NCBI RefSeq assembly: GCF_000003815.2
Contig: NC_049996.1
Span: 16,784,930-16,848,929, forward strand
Reading direction: 5' to 3'
Length of the DNA: 64,000 nt
From: Branchiostoma floridae
Taxonomy: Eukaryota > Chordata > Leptocardii > Amphioxiformes > Branchiostomatidae
In this document: piece by piece, positions 58,701 to 64,000 of the stretch
Layout: every line of letters begins with the position of its first letter
How positions within the stretch are numbered: the stretch's first letter is position 1
Notes under the pieces: model-generated
Seen by the model: only the letters and a program-made list of their open reading frames with translations
Database searches by the model: none
What the model was told of the DNA's origin: nothing
Translations under genes and position numbers: made by a program

Positions 58701-61700
58701 AAATTTTGACTTGAAGATGTCTGACGAGCAAGAAAATTTGTGATCTAATGTCACAGAATGTTCCTGAGGTATAATATGAGGTTATTTTGTGATTCTGTAA
58801 TTGTGTCATCTGTAACAAGCTTGAACTCCTCTGTCTTTCTGCAGCTGCTGCGGTCATCGAGATCCCACCTCCACCACCACCGCCACCAAAAGTCGAAGAG
58901 TAAGTATCACAGATCAGCATTTCTTATCACAATAGAATCATCTTCTATATCTAAGTGGAGAAACCTTAAGATCTGCTATCTGGCATGGACGTCATTGAGA
59001 CCATCTCTATCTTTGTCACACGTGAATAAGTTCAAAGAATTTAACAATTGTGAGCCGTTGATTGATCATTGATTTTGTGTACATGTTTTTTTTTTTACCA
59101 TAGAGCTTAATAACCTATAACTCATAACATAACATAACATATCATAACATTCACTATGTCTTTCAGTGCGTATTGTTCACCTCTACAGAAAAAAAAGTAT
59201 TTTACAAAAGATGATATGATCATATTTCAAGTCTGTCAAATCATTATGCTTTGACTTTATGGCAGACGAAGCACTGATAGATTTTGTATGTACAGTGTCC
59301 ACACTTTCCTAAACCCCTTTGTTTTCTCTCCGCAGGGGACCACATGATTTTGTAGTTGATAGTTCAAAGGGCATCTCCAAGCCGACCTTTGCGGCCAGGC
59401 TCATGCCCTGCAAGTATGTCGAAGGTCAGACCGTGATCTTCAAGATTCCGGTGGACGGGAACCCCCGCCCGGAAATCTCCTGGACTTTTAACGGACTCAA
59501 GATTGAATCTGGTGTCAGGTACGTGACAATTTTGTATGACGATTGTGTTGGTTTTGGTAATTGTGGGATGTTGTTATATGCTGTGTACCTTATGCCCAGT
59601 GTCCATGTTTTCTTTGTAACTTAGTTACCACTGAAAGAGTAGCTGTCACAATTACATGTACATGCGACAGCTAAAGGAGTTAATAAAACAATCAGCAAAG
59701 AAAAGAGTGTTAGAAATTCACCAGGTTGCCTGCAGATTTTTATACTGAAAACTCTTAAATTTTTATTGCATTGTAAACTCATTGCCAAATTGAAGTTGAG
59801 TCAGTTTTCTTTCCATATTCTCCTAGATGCCTCATTAGCTTTGAGACATGTAATGCTATCTTTGATGTAGATATGAGATCTTATTGTTTAATAGTACTGT
59901 TTTCCCCCATCCTTTAGACACCAGATCAGCTACGAGATGGGATTCGCCATGCTCTCGATCTCCATGCTGCTTCCGGAGGATTGCGGAGAATACGCCGTCA
60001 CGGCCAGCAGTCCCTCCGGACAGGCCACACAGAAGGCTCGCCTCATGACAGAAGGTACGTGTCTTATACTATAGGATGCTTATTAACGAGTTCTTTCTTA
60101 GAGGATGCTGAAGAAACTGAGACTTAGACATTGTCCGTTGATTGGGCATCCAGAATTAGAAACAATGTTAAACTGGAAGGTTATCAATAACTTATCAAGC
60201 CACACAGAAAGCTTGCCTCATGACTGAAAGCACATGTCTTACAGGAAGCTGAGGCACATTTCTTAGAGGATCCTGAAGGAACTGATATTTCGATATTGCT
60301 CATCGAGATTAAAATAATAATGCTGAACTGGAAGGTTAACATAACAAGTTAGTGTTAGATAGAAAACCGAAGAAAATATATCTTAGTTAGTTTCTTGGTT
60401 TTAAGAAATGTTGCTGAATCGGAAAGTGACAGCCTATACGTCTGAATGTTCATGGTGCTGAAATGCCTTCCAGTGAAATTCTTGAGCAATCTTAGGACAT
60501 TCTTTGCCCCTCCAGCTAAGTATGATATGTTATTTGATATGTAAATAAAAGAAAAAGTTCTTGAGAAACCTGAAGACATTCCTTGCCCCTCCAGCTGACT
60601 ATGAGATGTAGATTTGATATGTGGATAAAAGTGAAAGTTCTTGAGAATTCTAAAGACGTCCCTTTCCCCTCCAGCTCGGTATGAGGTGTTATGTCATATG
60701 TCCATGAAAGTAAAAGTTCTTGAGAAACCTTAAGACATTCCTTGCCCCTCCAGCTGAGTATGATATGTCATTTGATATGTAAGTAAAAGTGAAAGTTCTT
60801 GAGAAACCCTAAGATGTCCCTTGCCCCCCCAGCTGAGTACGCGATGTGGCTTGTGGAGGAGGAGGAGAAAGCGAAGAAGGCGCAGCGCATCTCCTTGGTT
60901 ACGGAGATGGAGGAGAAATTCTCCGCCTCTGAGACTGAGGGTGAGGCTGTCGTCAAACCCAGCGCAGCCGGACTCACACGCCAAGCAGGTGGGAGACAGT
61001 CATGTGGTTTCAGATTGACACTCATCCGTTATACATGTAGCCAGAGAACCAGTGGTTACGGATTTATACTCATATGTTTAACATGTAGCTAGAGAGCACA
61101 GCTAGACTCACATGCCAAGCAGGTTAGCAGGATGTTCCCTTCGTTTTGAATTGAATGGAAGGCATTGAAAAGTATTGACTGCTTTTTACCCTGTTATTAA
61201 TTCATGGATGGGAGTAAGATACATTGTAGAGTGAAAGAAAATCAAAAACCTTTTACCCAGGTATTACCATTCCCGGCTACATCGCTTTCTAGCCATGTGG
61301 TCTACTCAAATGTTACATTTTTTGTTTCTTTGGCTCAGAAACAATCATTTATTATGGTTCTTGACTGCCCAATTAGCCAGGAGCTACACTTAATACTATA
61401 GTTGATTATACGCCAAAAGTAGTTACTCAAGCAACCATATATGATTTTGGAAATGGTCAGACGTTTCAGACAACCGTTCGGTGTCTCTTGTCAGTGACAC
61501 TGGAGAGATCTTGTTAGAGAGAGTCTCTCCAACAAGATTTCATTGACGCATAGTTGATTATTATACTAAATACTAATAAGATAATCACCTTTCACCCAGG
61601 CATCGCCGAGGCCCGCATCATCGAGTCCAAGATCTCGATGGAGGGATATGGCGAGTACCTGGAGGCCAAGAAGAGCGGCGCGAGCCCGGAGCGCGGACCG

Positions 61701-63893
61701 CGTTCCCGCTCCCGCTCTCCCCGCCGAGACACGACAGAACCCGGCGTGAAGGAGAAGCACTTCCGCCCGCAGATCGTTCAGCGTCCCGAGGACCTGGAGG
61801 TCATCGAGGGTCAGATGGCAAGGTTCGACCTGAAGGTGTCGGGCCGCCCCCCTCCCGATATCCAGTGGTTCCTGAACGGACAGCCCGTACAAGACGACGC
61901 CACACACAAGGTACGCCGTCTGCTTGCTACACTGCCTCATACTGTCAATAGAATAATGTCATAGCTCCATTTGCCAGCGTTAAGTGCATAGAAATAGGAA
62001 AACAACCAGAAAACTTTTTGTTTCAAAGATAAAGTAAAAAAAACTGAAGCTTAACATAATACTGTCAGATTCTGGCTCTCATTTTTAAAGCGAAAGTTGT
62101 TGTACTGTGATATCAGACAACCTAATGTATTGTCTGAATTAGAGCATTACATTACAATGTTACTCAGTGAAGTGCAGTCTATTGTTTTCTCTGCTTTGAT
62201 TGTTTTAACATACTAACTTGCAAGCTTTCGCACACATACTGAAATCTTTATAATCTATTCTCATTTTGACCCTTTCCTCAATTTTGAGAAGCAATGTCTA
62301 AGTAGCCACTGATTCAGAGTGTTTAAACAATTATCCCTTTAAACAGCCGAATTAAAGCAACAAAAGCTGAAACTGCCCATTTTGTGGTAATGATTAAAAA
62401 GAGTCTCTGAGTTTCCTGAAGAAACTTTCCTATTGAACCTGCGGTTTATGAACCACAGTGATATGACCCCTGCCCCTTTGACCCCCCAAACCCTGCGTAT
62501 GTGACCCCTGACCTGTGTTACTAGGCAACCCTGATTAATTTGTCTCCAATCCTGGTCATGATTCAAACCAACCCATCTGAGGTTCTTGATGAAACTCTTT
62601 TCAGAACCTGCGGTATGAACTTGAGAGAGACCCCTGACCTCCAACCCTTGCCCTTTGCACGGCAGATTAAAAGGATGAGCCAACCTGACCCCCTGCAAAA
62701 GTTTTTCTTAGTTCACACTGGAATTCAAATTACAAACATAATGTAGAGAGTAGGAAAAGTTATTGTTAGACAGTTCAAAGTTCCATAAATGTAAGACATA
62801 TCTAACTTCAATGGTCTGCTCATATACTAAAATGTTTAATGGAATTAAGGACAATCAGGTGTAGTTTTAAATGAAGCATGTTTTTTTTACTAAAAGTTTT
62901 TGGTGATGATTTTCGGTGCAGAATCAGAGTCTGATTCAGAGTTTTCTACTGAAGTCGACCTCAAAATGAACCAAGCATGATTCCGATCATCTGATAATCA
63001 CCTTTGTGTGCTTCTTTCACACAATGGTTTTATAACTACCAGTCTATCAATCTACCAAAAGCATGATGATCATCATAATTTGTGTGCCTGCATTCACACA
63101 AATGTATATAATACAGTAGTTTGACACATCTCAGTCTAATTGTAACGCAGCAGGGTTAGTGATTACAATTCCATGGCCAGCTGAAGGTCTGGACTGGTTC
63201 AGACAAGTGATGAAATGTTCACTTCCATGGCGATGAAACCTGAAATTCATCTACATAATTTTTCATCATGGTGTAGAGTGTTCATCCTCTAACGTCACAA
63301 GCATTTTGAAAGATTTTACACTTCTAACAAAATATAGAATGTTCCAAAATTTAGCTTAGTTTAACCAAACATCACTGAAAACAAAAGAACTGAATAAAGT
63401 TAAACTTTAATTTTCAACACAAAAAATGGACTAACCAAAATGAAATGTACAGACCACCTTTTTAGCTCTCAATTTTGACTATGACACATTTTTCATCCAT
63501 ATTTTGTCATACTTTGAGTGAGACACTTTGTCTTCTCTCTTTCTCAGCAATTGCATACAGTTTTTCTTTCCTATGTTTAGCATAACAGTCTTAAAAACTG
63601 CACAAACTCTTCCTTCTTCTCTGCTTCCTACCATCTTCCCTCGCTCACTTTCACCTCAGCCTAACCCTTACAATGATTTGAATATTCGTGAAAGGATTGA
63701 CTACTTGTCTAATCTCACTGCGTCTCAGAGTGCTCATTACCTATTCCCACTGTGCTCCAGGCTGTGGTTAATGAGGGAGGCATCCGTTCCCTGCTGATTA
63801 TCCCCGCGACCCCGGATGACTCCGGCGAGTACACGTGCGTCGCTGTGAACCGCGCCGGCAAGGCCTCGTTCACTGTTAGACTCAACGTTGTCC
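40416..63893 (+). CDS. TTN: Titin (connectin), N-terminal Z-disc part; continues beyond the window
   Basis: Titin is the giant elastic protein that spans half a sarcomere, anchored at the Z-disc by this end. One non-coding and 20 coding exons with consistent phases give 1152 codons plus 1 nt from the ATG at 43458. Approximate residues: Ig Z1 1-94, Ig Z2 95-190, Z-repeat-like region 191-515, Gln/Met-rich exon 516-741, Ig Z3 735-828, polyproline linker 828-845, Ig Z4 850-952, acidic linker 953-1004, RS/SP linker and Ig Z6 1005-1152. Z1 and Z2 follow vertebrate titin closely (FTQRLQSMQ; REGAEIQSS; PEDSGKFSVTASNSVGRATS). The Met is chosen because it aligns with vertebrate Met1 and an in-frame TGA precedes it when exon 1 is used. 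Odd points: no Z5, a Gln/Met-rich insertion, and many duplicated exon edges. Confidence 0.92.
40735..43429. other. Titin intron 1
   Basis: Apart from the doubtful terminal exon at 43002, no exon is recognised. Around 42060-42275 the sequence ends in AAAATAAAATCAATCCAAAT, typical of a LINE 3' tail. Confidence 0.55.
43002..43290 (+). CDS. Possible terminal exon of the upstream gene
   Basis: Acceptor CGTCCTTAG at 42993-43001. Entered in phase 2 from the exon ending at 34857, the frame stays open for 65 codons to TGA at 43198-43200, with AATAAA at 43264-43269. That is what a last exon would need, but the peptide is hydrophobic (FFLFRRATLL) with no family resemblance and the base composition looks intronic. 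It is the main alternative to splicing into titin. Confidence 0.22.
43430..43542 (+). CDS. TTN: Titin exon 2: start codon and first half of Ig Z1
   Basis: Acceptor CTCCTTAG; donor ACAG|GTAAGA, phase 1 out. ATG at 43458-43460 begins MEPPKFVQPIRSIAVVEG, aligning with the vertebrate titin start and A strand. Upstream of the Met the exon is open in frame (VPEPPIIRN) and starts with one nucleotide of a split codon, so it would also be coding if entered from a phase-2 donor such as 34857. Confidence 0.9.
46014..46186. mobile_element. MITE, CTCCAAGCAGATC family, copy 4
   Basis: CTAATCTCCAAGCAGATCCT at the left and GAATCTGCTTGGAGATTAG at the right. AGTA and similar sequence flank it; interior as in copies 1 and 5 (ATAAGACAGTATCAAAAGCT). 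Confidence 0.85.
46640..46776 (+). repeat. Copies of intron end plus acceptor of the Z1 exon
   Basis: Two to three units of ~60-75 bp: TTCCTATAGTGCAATCTGTA, then ACACCATTTTCCATTGGCTG, then TTTCCTAGGTGACC. An upstream copy gives the same acceptor and six coding bases but then diverges. Confidence 0.85.
46777..46974 (+). CDS. TTN: Titin exon: second part of Ig Z1
   Basis: Acceptor TTTCCTAG, phase 1 in; donor AAGG|GTAAGG, phase 1 out. Contains VTWYKDGQD, VIPEVFDEDAG and the F-strand Cys (YTCKAKNQAG). In vertebrates Z1 and Z2 bind telethonin. Two or three copies of the intron end and acceptor precede the exon (46640-46776), and one copy of its end follows (about 47060-47150). Confidence 0.93.
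47057..47160 (+). repeat. Copy of the Z1 exon 3' end and donor region
   Basis: Resembles 46932-47020: GGCTGGCAAAGCCACTTCCA, then AGCTGAACTTGTGATCAAGG. The donor is mutated to GCTAAG. Confidence 0.8.
47345..47445 (+). repeat. Copy of the Z2 acceptor and exon start
   Basis: GTTGCCATAGTAACGC through CCAGCGAGGGCGCC duplicates 47455-47551 with few changes, then stops abruptly at ATTTGATTAC. Confidence 0.92.
47490..47647 (+). CDS. TTN: Titin exon: first half of Ig Z2
   Basis: Acceptor CCCCGTAG, phase 1 in; donor CCAG|GTGGGT, phase 0 out. Encodes EPPDFTQRLQSMQASEG and IKWFREGAEIQSS, very close to vertebrate titin Z2, including the lack of the B-strand Cys. A partial copy (acceptor plus ~65 bases of exon) sits at about 47345-47445. 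Confidence 0.95.
47965..48174. mobile_element. Palindromic MITE with ACTGTAAATGC ends and TTCGCGGT core
   Basis: ACTGTAAATGCAGAAATGTT at the left and AACTTAAATGCATTTACAGT at the right. Inside, several GTTCGCGG / CCGCGAAC and ACCGCGAAATTAAATCC blocks pair with one another. Confidence 0.88.
48349..48478 (+). CDS. TTN: Titin exon: second half of Ig Z2
   Basis: Acceptor TTCCACAG, phase 0 in; donor TCAG|GTAGGG, phase 1 out. Encodes IREGDLAALVIREAFPEDSG and FSVTASNSVGRATS, the most titin-like stretch in the window. Confidence 0.95.
48602..48857. other. Assembly gap (256 N)
   Basis: Run of N in the intron between Z2 and the next titin exon. Could hide a small exon; the flanking phases already agree without one. 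Confidence 0.99.
48894..48988 (+). CDS. TTN: Titin exon: Gln/Ala/Thr-rich linker after Z2
   Basis: Acceptor TTACACAG, phase 1 in; donor TCT|GTAAGT, phase 0 out. Encodes an Ala/Gln/Glu-rich stretch (QVQITQAQTQAQQMD), like the Z1Z2-to-Z-repeat linker of vertebrate titin. An assembly gap of 256 N lies just upstream (48602-48857), so a further exon could be hidden there. Confidence 0.8.
49090..49250 (+). repeat. Copies of a titin exon start with (TTTG)n
   Basis: GAGGTACAAGAGGCTGTTGT followed by (TTTG)n at about 49180-49230 and an earlier partial copy at 49098 repeat the edge of exon 49252-49392, including a CCTGCAG acceptor and TTGAACCTGG. Confidence 0.8.
49252..49392 (+). CDS. TTN: Titin exon: Z-repeat-like, Ala/Val/Glu-rich
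   Basis: Acceptor TTTGCAG, phase 0 in; donor GCG|GTACGT, phase 0 out; 47 codons. Peptide VREAVVSAAARRAVGGVQ followed by QQVAVAEEERRR resembles the REPVISAV and AAVATVV style of vertebrate Z-repeats, which bind alpha-actinin. A copy of its acceptor and first codons is at about 49140-49190. Confidence 0.75.
49905..50212. mobile_element. Foldback MITE with GGCTCGAAAT ends
   Basis: GGCTCGAAATTC at the left and GTATTTCGAGCC at the right. Inside, multiple GGGTGCACC / GGTGCACCC palindromes. Confidence 0.85.
50305..50349 (+). CDS. TTN: Titin micro-exon, Gln/Thr-rich (45 nt)
   Basis: Acceptor TTCACAG, donor ACG|GTACGT, phase 0 both sides. Encodes 15 residues (IQTSQQQVTVTEQQT), similar in style to its neighbours. 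Because it is symmetric, it could be skipped without changing the frame. Confidence 0.6.
50779..50945. mobile_element. MITE, CTCCAAGCAGATC family, copy 5
   Basis: CTAATCTCCAGGCAGATTTA at the left; the right end AGGATCTGCTT is truncated. The interior matches copies 1 and 4 (ATATCAAAGCTGGCCAAGGA). Confidence 0.75.
51009..51149 (+). CDS. TTN: Titin exon with 8-residue microrepeats
   Basis: Acceptor CTTTACAG, donor ATG|GTACGA, phase 0 both sides, 47 codons. Three to four tandem copies of MQASSTTS-type repeats, then TVTQQQQEM. The repeats look like recent slippage. The Ser/Thr density suggests a disordered, possibly phosphorylated segment (inference). Confidence 0.65.
51555..51647 (+). CDS. TTN: Titin exon, Thr/Val/Arg-rich (31 codons)
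   Basis: Acceptor ACCGTGTAG, donor GAG|GTCGGT, phase 0 both sides. Peptide QAASETRQVSGGVTVTRETR recalls the EEQVTISG style of the vertebrate pre-Z-repeat linker. GC content and codon use match the flanking titin exons. The donor is weaker than average. Confidence 0.6.
52548..52907 (+). CDS. TTN: Titin exon with two V-[VI]-S-A-I motifs (120 codons)
   Basis: Acceptor CTTCCGCAG, donor GAG|GTTGGT, phase 0 both sides. Two copies of one motif, SEKVVSAIDTTPIDW (exon residues 19-33) and KGTVISAIEKSPIQW (77-91), are 58 residues apart. They are separated by a Pro/Lys stretch and FTPEELSEIKQM; a charged Glu/Arg helix (EEKRRKEEAERAAAEAAA) follows. The motif resembles PVISAVEQ of vertebrate Z-repeats. 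Degenerate copies of the exon end and intron start follow from 53030 to 53600. Confidence 0.85.
53030..53600 (+). repeat. Degenerate copies of the 3' end of the 120-codon titin exon
   Basis: Four units of ~110-150 bp share GGAAGTTGTGGAGGTT-type exon end plus donor, then TAAGTCCTATAAGACAAGAC and CTGGCCAAAATGGTCTATC from the intron. Frames are broken. Confidence 0.85.
53948..54046 (+). CDS. TTN: Titin exon: Pro/Ala/Glu linker (33 codons)
   Basis: Acceptor CTCCTTCAG, donor AAG|GTACGA, phase 0 both sides. Encodes VEEAQAPPPAPPAEPEAMET then QPVFQK. Copies of its last ~25 bases with donor occur at about 54111-54150 and 54455-54500. Confidence 0.75.
54759..55436 (+). CDS. TTN: Titin exon: Gln/Met/His-rich low-complexity segment
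   Basis: Acceptor GAATGATAG (the only nearby AG that keeps phase 0), donor AGG|GTAGGG, 226 codons. About 100 residues of Gln broken by Met, Leu and His, then PGVQ.HMVQQTT repeats, and finally an ordinary segment ending ADFDAHIPYFPR, which runs into the A strand of Z3. Out-of-frame readings are also long because of the CAA/CAG/ATG repeats. I recall no such Gln block in vertebrate titin. A coiled-coil or prion-like assembly role is speculative. Confidence 0.8.
55437..57691. other. Titin intron before Z3
   Basis: No exon recognised. From 55460 to 56110 a ~125-bp tandem repeat (about five units) shares ACTGCTGCTCCAGTAGACAA and GGAGATCCATTTGT. The remainder is AT-rich with no clear features. Confidence 0.65.
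57692..57777 (+). CDS. TTN: Titin exon: first half of Ig Z3
   Basis: Acceptor CCTGCCAG, phase 0 in; donor AAGTG|GTACGT, phase 2 out. Encodes ALSDITAEEGECVIFECIVL with the B-strand Cys, then GEPQPHVK; the codon of the core Trp is split by the intron. Confidence 0.9.
58260..58432 (+). CDS. TTN: Titin exon: second half of Ig Z3
   Basis: Acceptor TTCCCCAG, phase 2 in; donor AACG|GTAAGC, phase 1 out. Encodes FREGAEIESSPDFTI, VISEVFIDDAG and FTCTALNDAGS, parallel to vertebrate titin Z3 (FTCSAVNEAG). A copy of its last ~50 bases with donor lies at about 58480-58560. Confidence 0.93.
58845..58899 (+). CDS. TTN: Titin exon: polyproline linker
   Basis: Acceptor TTTCTGCAG, phase 1 in; donor GA|GTAAGT, phase 2 out. 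Eighteen codons, AAAVIEIPPPPPPPPKVE. The eight prolines in a row could bind SH3 or WW domains (inference). Confidence 0.8.
59336..59518 (+). CDS. TTN: Titin exon: first half of Ig Z4
   Basis: Acceptor CTCCGCAG, phase 2 in; donor GTCAG|GTACGT, phase 2 out. Encodes KPTFAARLMPCKYVEGQ, a Cys-less B strand (VIFKIPVDGNPRP) and ISWTFNG. The internal intron falls in SGVR, the same place and phase as in Ig2 of the upstream gene. Confidence 0.92.
59918..60054 (+). CDS. TTN: Titin exon: second half of Ig Z4
   Basis: Acceptor CCTTTAG, phase 2 in; donor GAAG|GTACGT, phase 1 out. Encodes MGFAMLSISMLLPEDCG and EYAVTASSPSGQATQKARLM. Identified as Z4 because the next exon begins AEYAMWLVEE, matching the ADYELLMK that follows vertebrate Z4. 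A degraded copy of its end lies near 60190-60250. Confidence 0.9.
60460..60832 (+). repeat. Copies of intron end, acceptor and start of the post-Z4 exon
   Basis: About four units of ~85-95 bp: AAAGTTCTTGAGAAACC, AAGACATTCCTTGCCCCTCC, then AGCT(G/A)A(G/C)TATGAKATG. The fifth and last is the functional acceptor at 60832. Confidence 0.9.
60833..60988 (+). CDS. TTN: Titin exon: acidic helical linker after Z4
   Basis: Acceptor CCCCCCAG, phase 1 in; donor GCAG|GTGGGA, phase 1 out. Encodes AEYAMWLVEEEEKAKKAQR followed by EMEEKFSASETEGE, a charged helix like the one after Z4 in vertebrate titin. About four decayed copies of its acceptor and first codons precede it (60460-60832). Confidence 0.88.
61600..61910 (+). 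CDS. TTN: Titin exon: RS/SP linker and first half of Ig Z6
   Basis: Acceptor TCACCCAG, phase 1 in; donor AAG|GTACGC, phase 0 out. Begins IAEARIIESKISMEGYGEYL, then SPERGPRSRSRSPRR, then the Ig start (RPQIVQRPEDLEVIEGQMAR). ARFDLKVSGRPPPDIQWFLN matches vertebrate Z6 (ARFDLKVVGRPMPE), and the RS/SP run takes the place of the vertebrate SRSPIRMSPAR repeats, known phosphorylation targets. Confidence 0.93.
61911..63760. other. Titin intron inside Z6
   Basis: No exon recognised. Two ~200-bp blocks (about 62400-62530 and 62570-62690) share CTGAGTTTCCTGAAGAAACT / CTGAGGTTCTTGATGAAACT, AACCTGCGGT and TGACCCC words, so they look like diverged duplicates. Confidence 0.5.
63761..63893 (+). CDS. TTN: Titin exon: second half of Ig Z6
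   Basis: Acceptor GTGCTCCAG, phase 0 in; donor GTCC|GTAAGT, phase 1 out. Encodes GGIRSLLIIPATPDDSGEYT and CVAVNRAGKASFTV, parallel to vertebrate Z6 (LIIVPATPSDSGEWT; AQNRAGRSS). Last exon in the window. Confidence 0.93.
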
Positions 63894-64000
63894 GTAAGTA
63901 TCGACTCTAAATGCATTCCTGTAATTCACTGTTTAGTATACAGTAGGAGCTAACCATTAAAGAAGTCCACTTGAGACTAATATGATCTGGTCTATTTCAT

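Overview
The window is animal nuclear DNA from a chordate, most likely a lancelet (Branchiostoma). The reasons are short coding exons in long introns, many small foldback transposons and minisatellites, and a gene whose protein follows the Z-disc end of vertebrate titin domain by domain. All recognised protein-coding exons are on the + strand. The only clear coding sequence on the - strand is a retrotransposon reverse transcriptase fragment.

Positions 1-34857 hold the 3' part of a gene encoding a coiled-coil segment, six immunoglobulin (I-set) domains and a Pro/Val/Gln/Glu-rich linker. I traced 17 exons (787 codons); every junction is GT-AG and every phase fits. The first exon is already inside the gene, so its 5' end lies outside the window. 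By position, strand and architecture the best guess is the relative of vertebrate CCDC141, the coiled-coil/Ig gene next to TTN in human.

Positions 40386-63893 hold the start of titin (TTN). A TATA promoter with muscle-type sites leads to a non-coding first exon, followed by 20 coding exons in the window: Ig Z1, Ig Z2, a Z-repeat-like region of small exons, a Gln/Met-rich exon, Ig Z3, a polyproline linker, Ig Z4, an acidic linker, an RS/SP-rich linker and Ig Z6. The vertebrate Z5 domain seems to be missing. The gene runs on past the right edge.

The two genes may be one. The last upstream exon (34704-34857) ends in phase 2. The first titin coding exon (43430-43542) needs a phase-2 donor and stays open for nine codons before the conserved titin Met. 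Joining them gives a continuous proline-rich linker into Z1. The local promoter and non-coding exon would then start a conventional, shorter titin; in that splice form an in-frame TGA precedes the Met. A weak competing terminal exon with a poly(A) signal lies at 43002-43290.

The other striking pattern is that many exons carry tandem copies of one of their own edges, a splice site plus a piece of exon, in the neighbouring intron, repeated 1-7 times. The introns also hold a 5'-truncated LINE inserted in a 61-bp minisatellite, an LTR-like insertion, a Mutator-like MITE with a perfect 9-bp target duplication, at least five members of one MITE family, several other foldback elements, and a 0.42-kb inverted repeat whose arms lie 7.5 kb apart. 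There are three N gaps: 27983-28082, 30049-30295 and 48602-48857.
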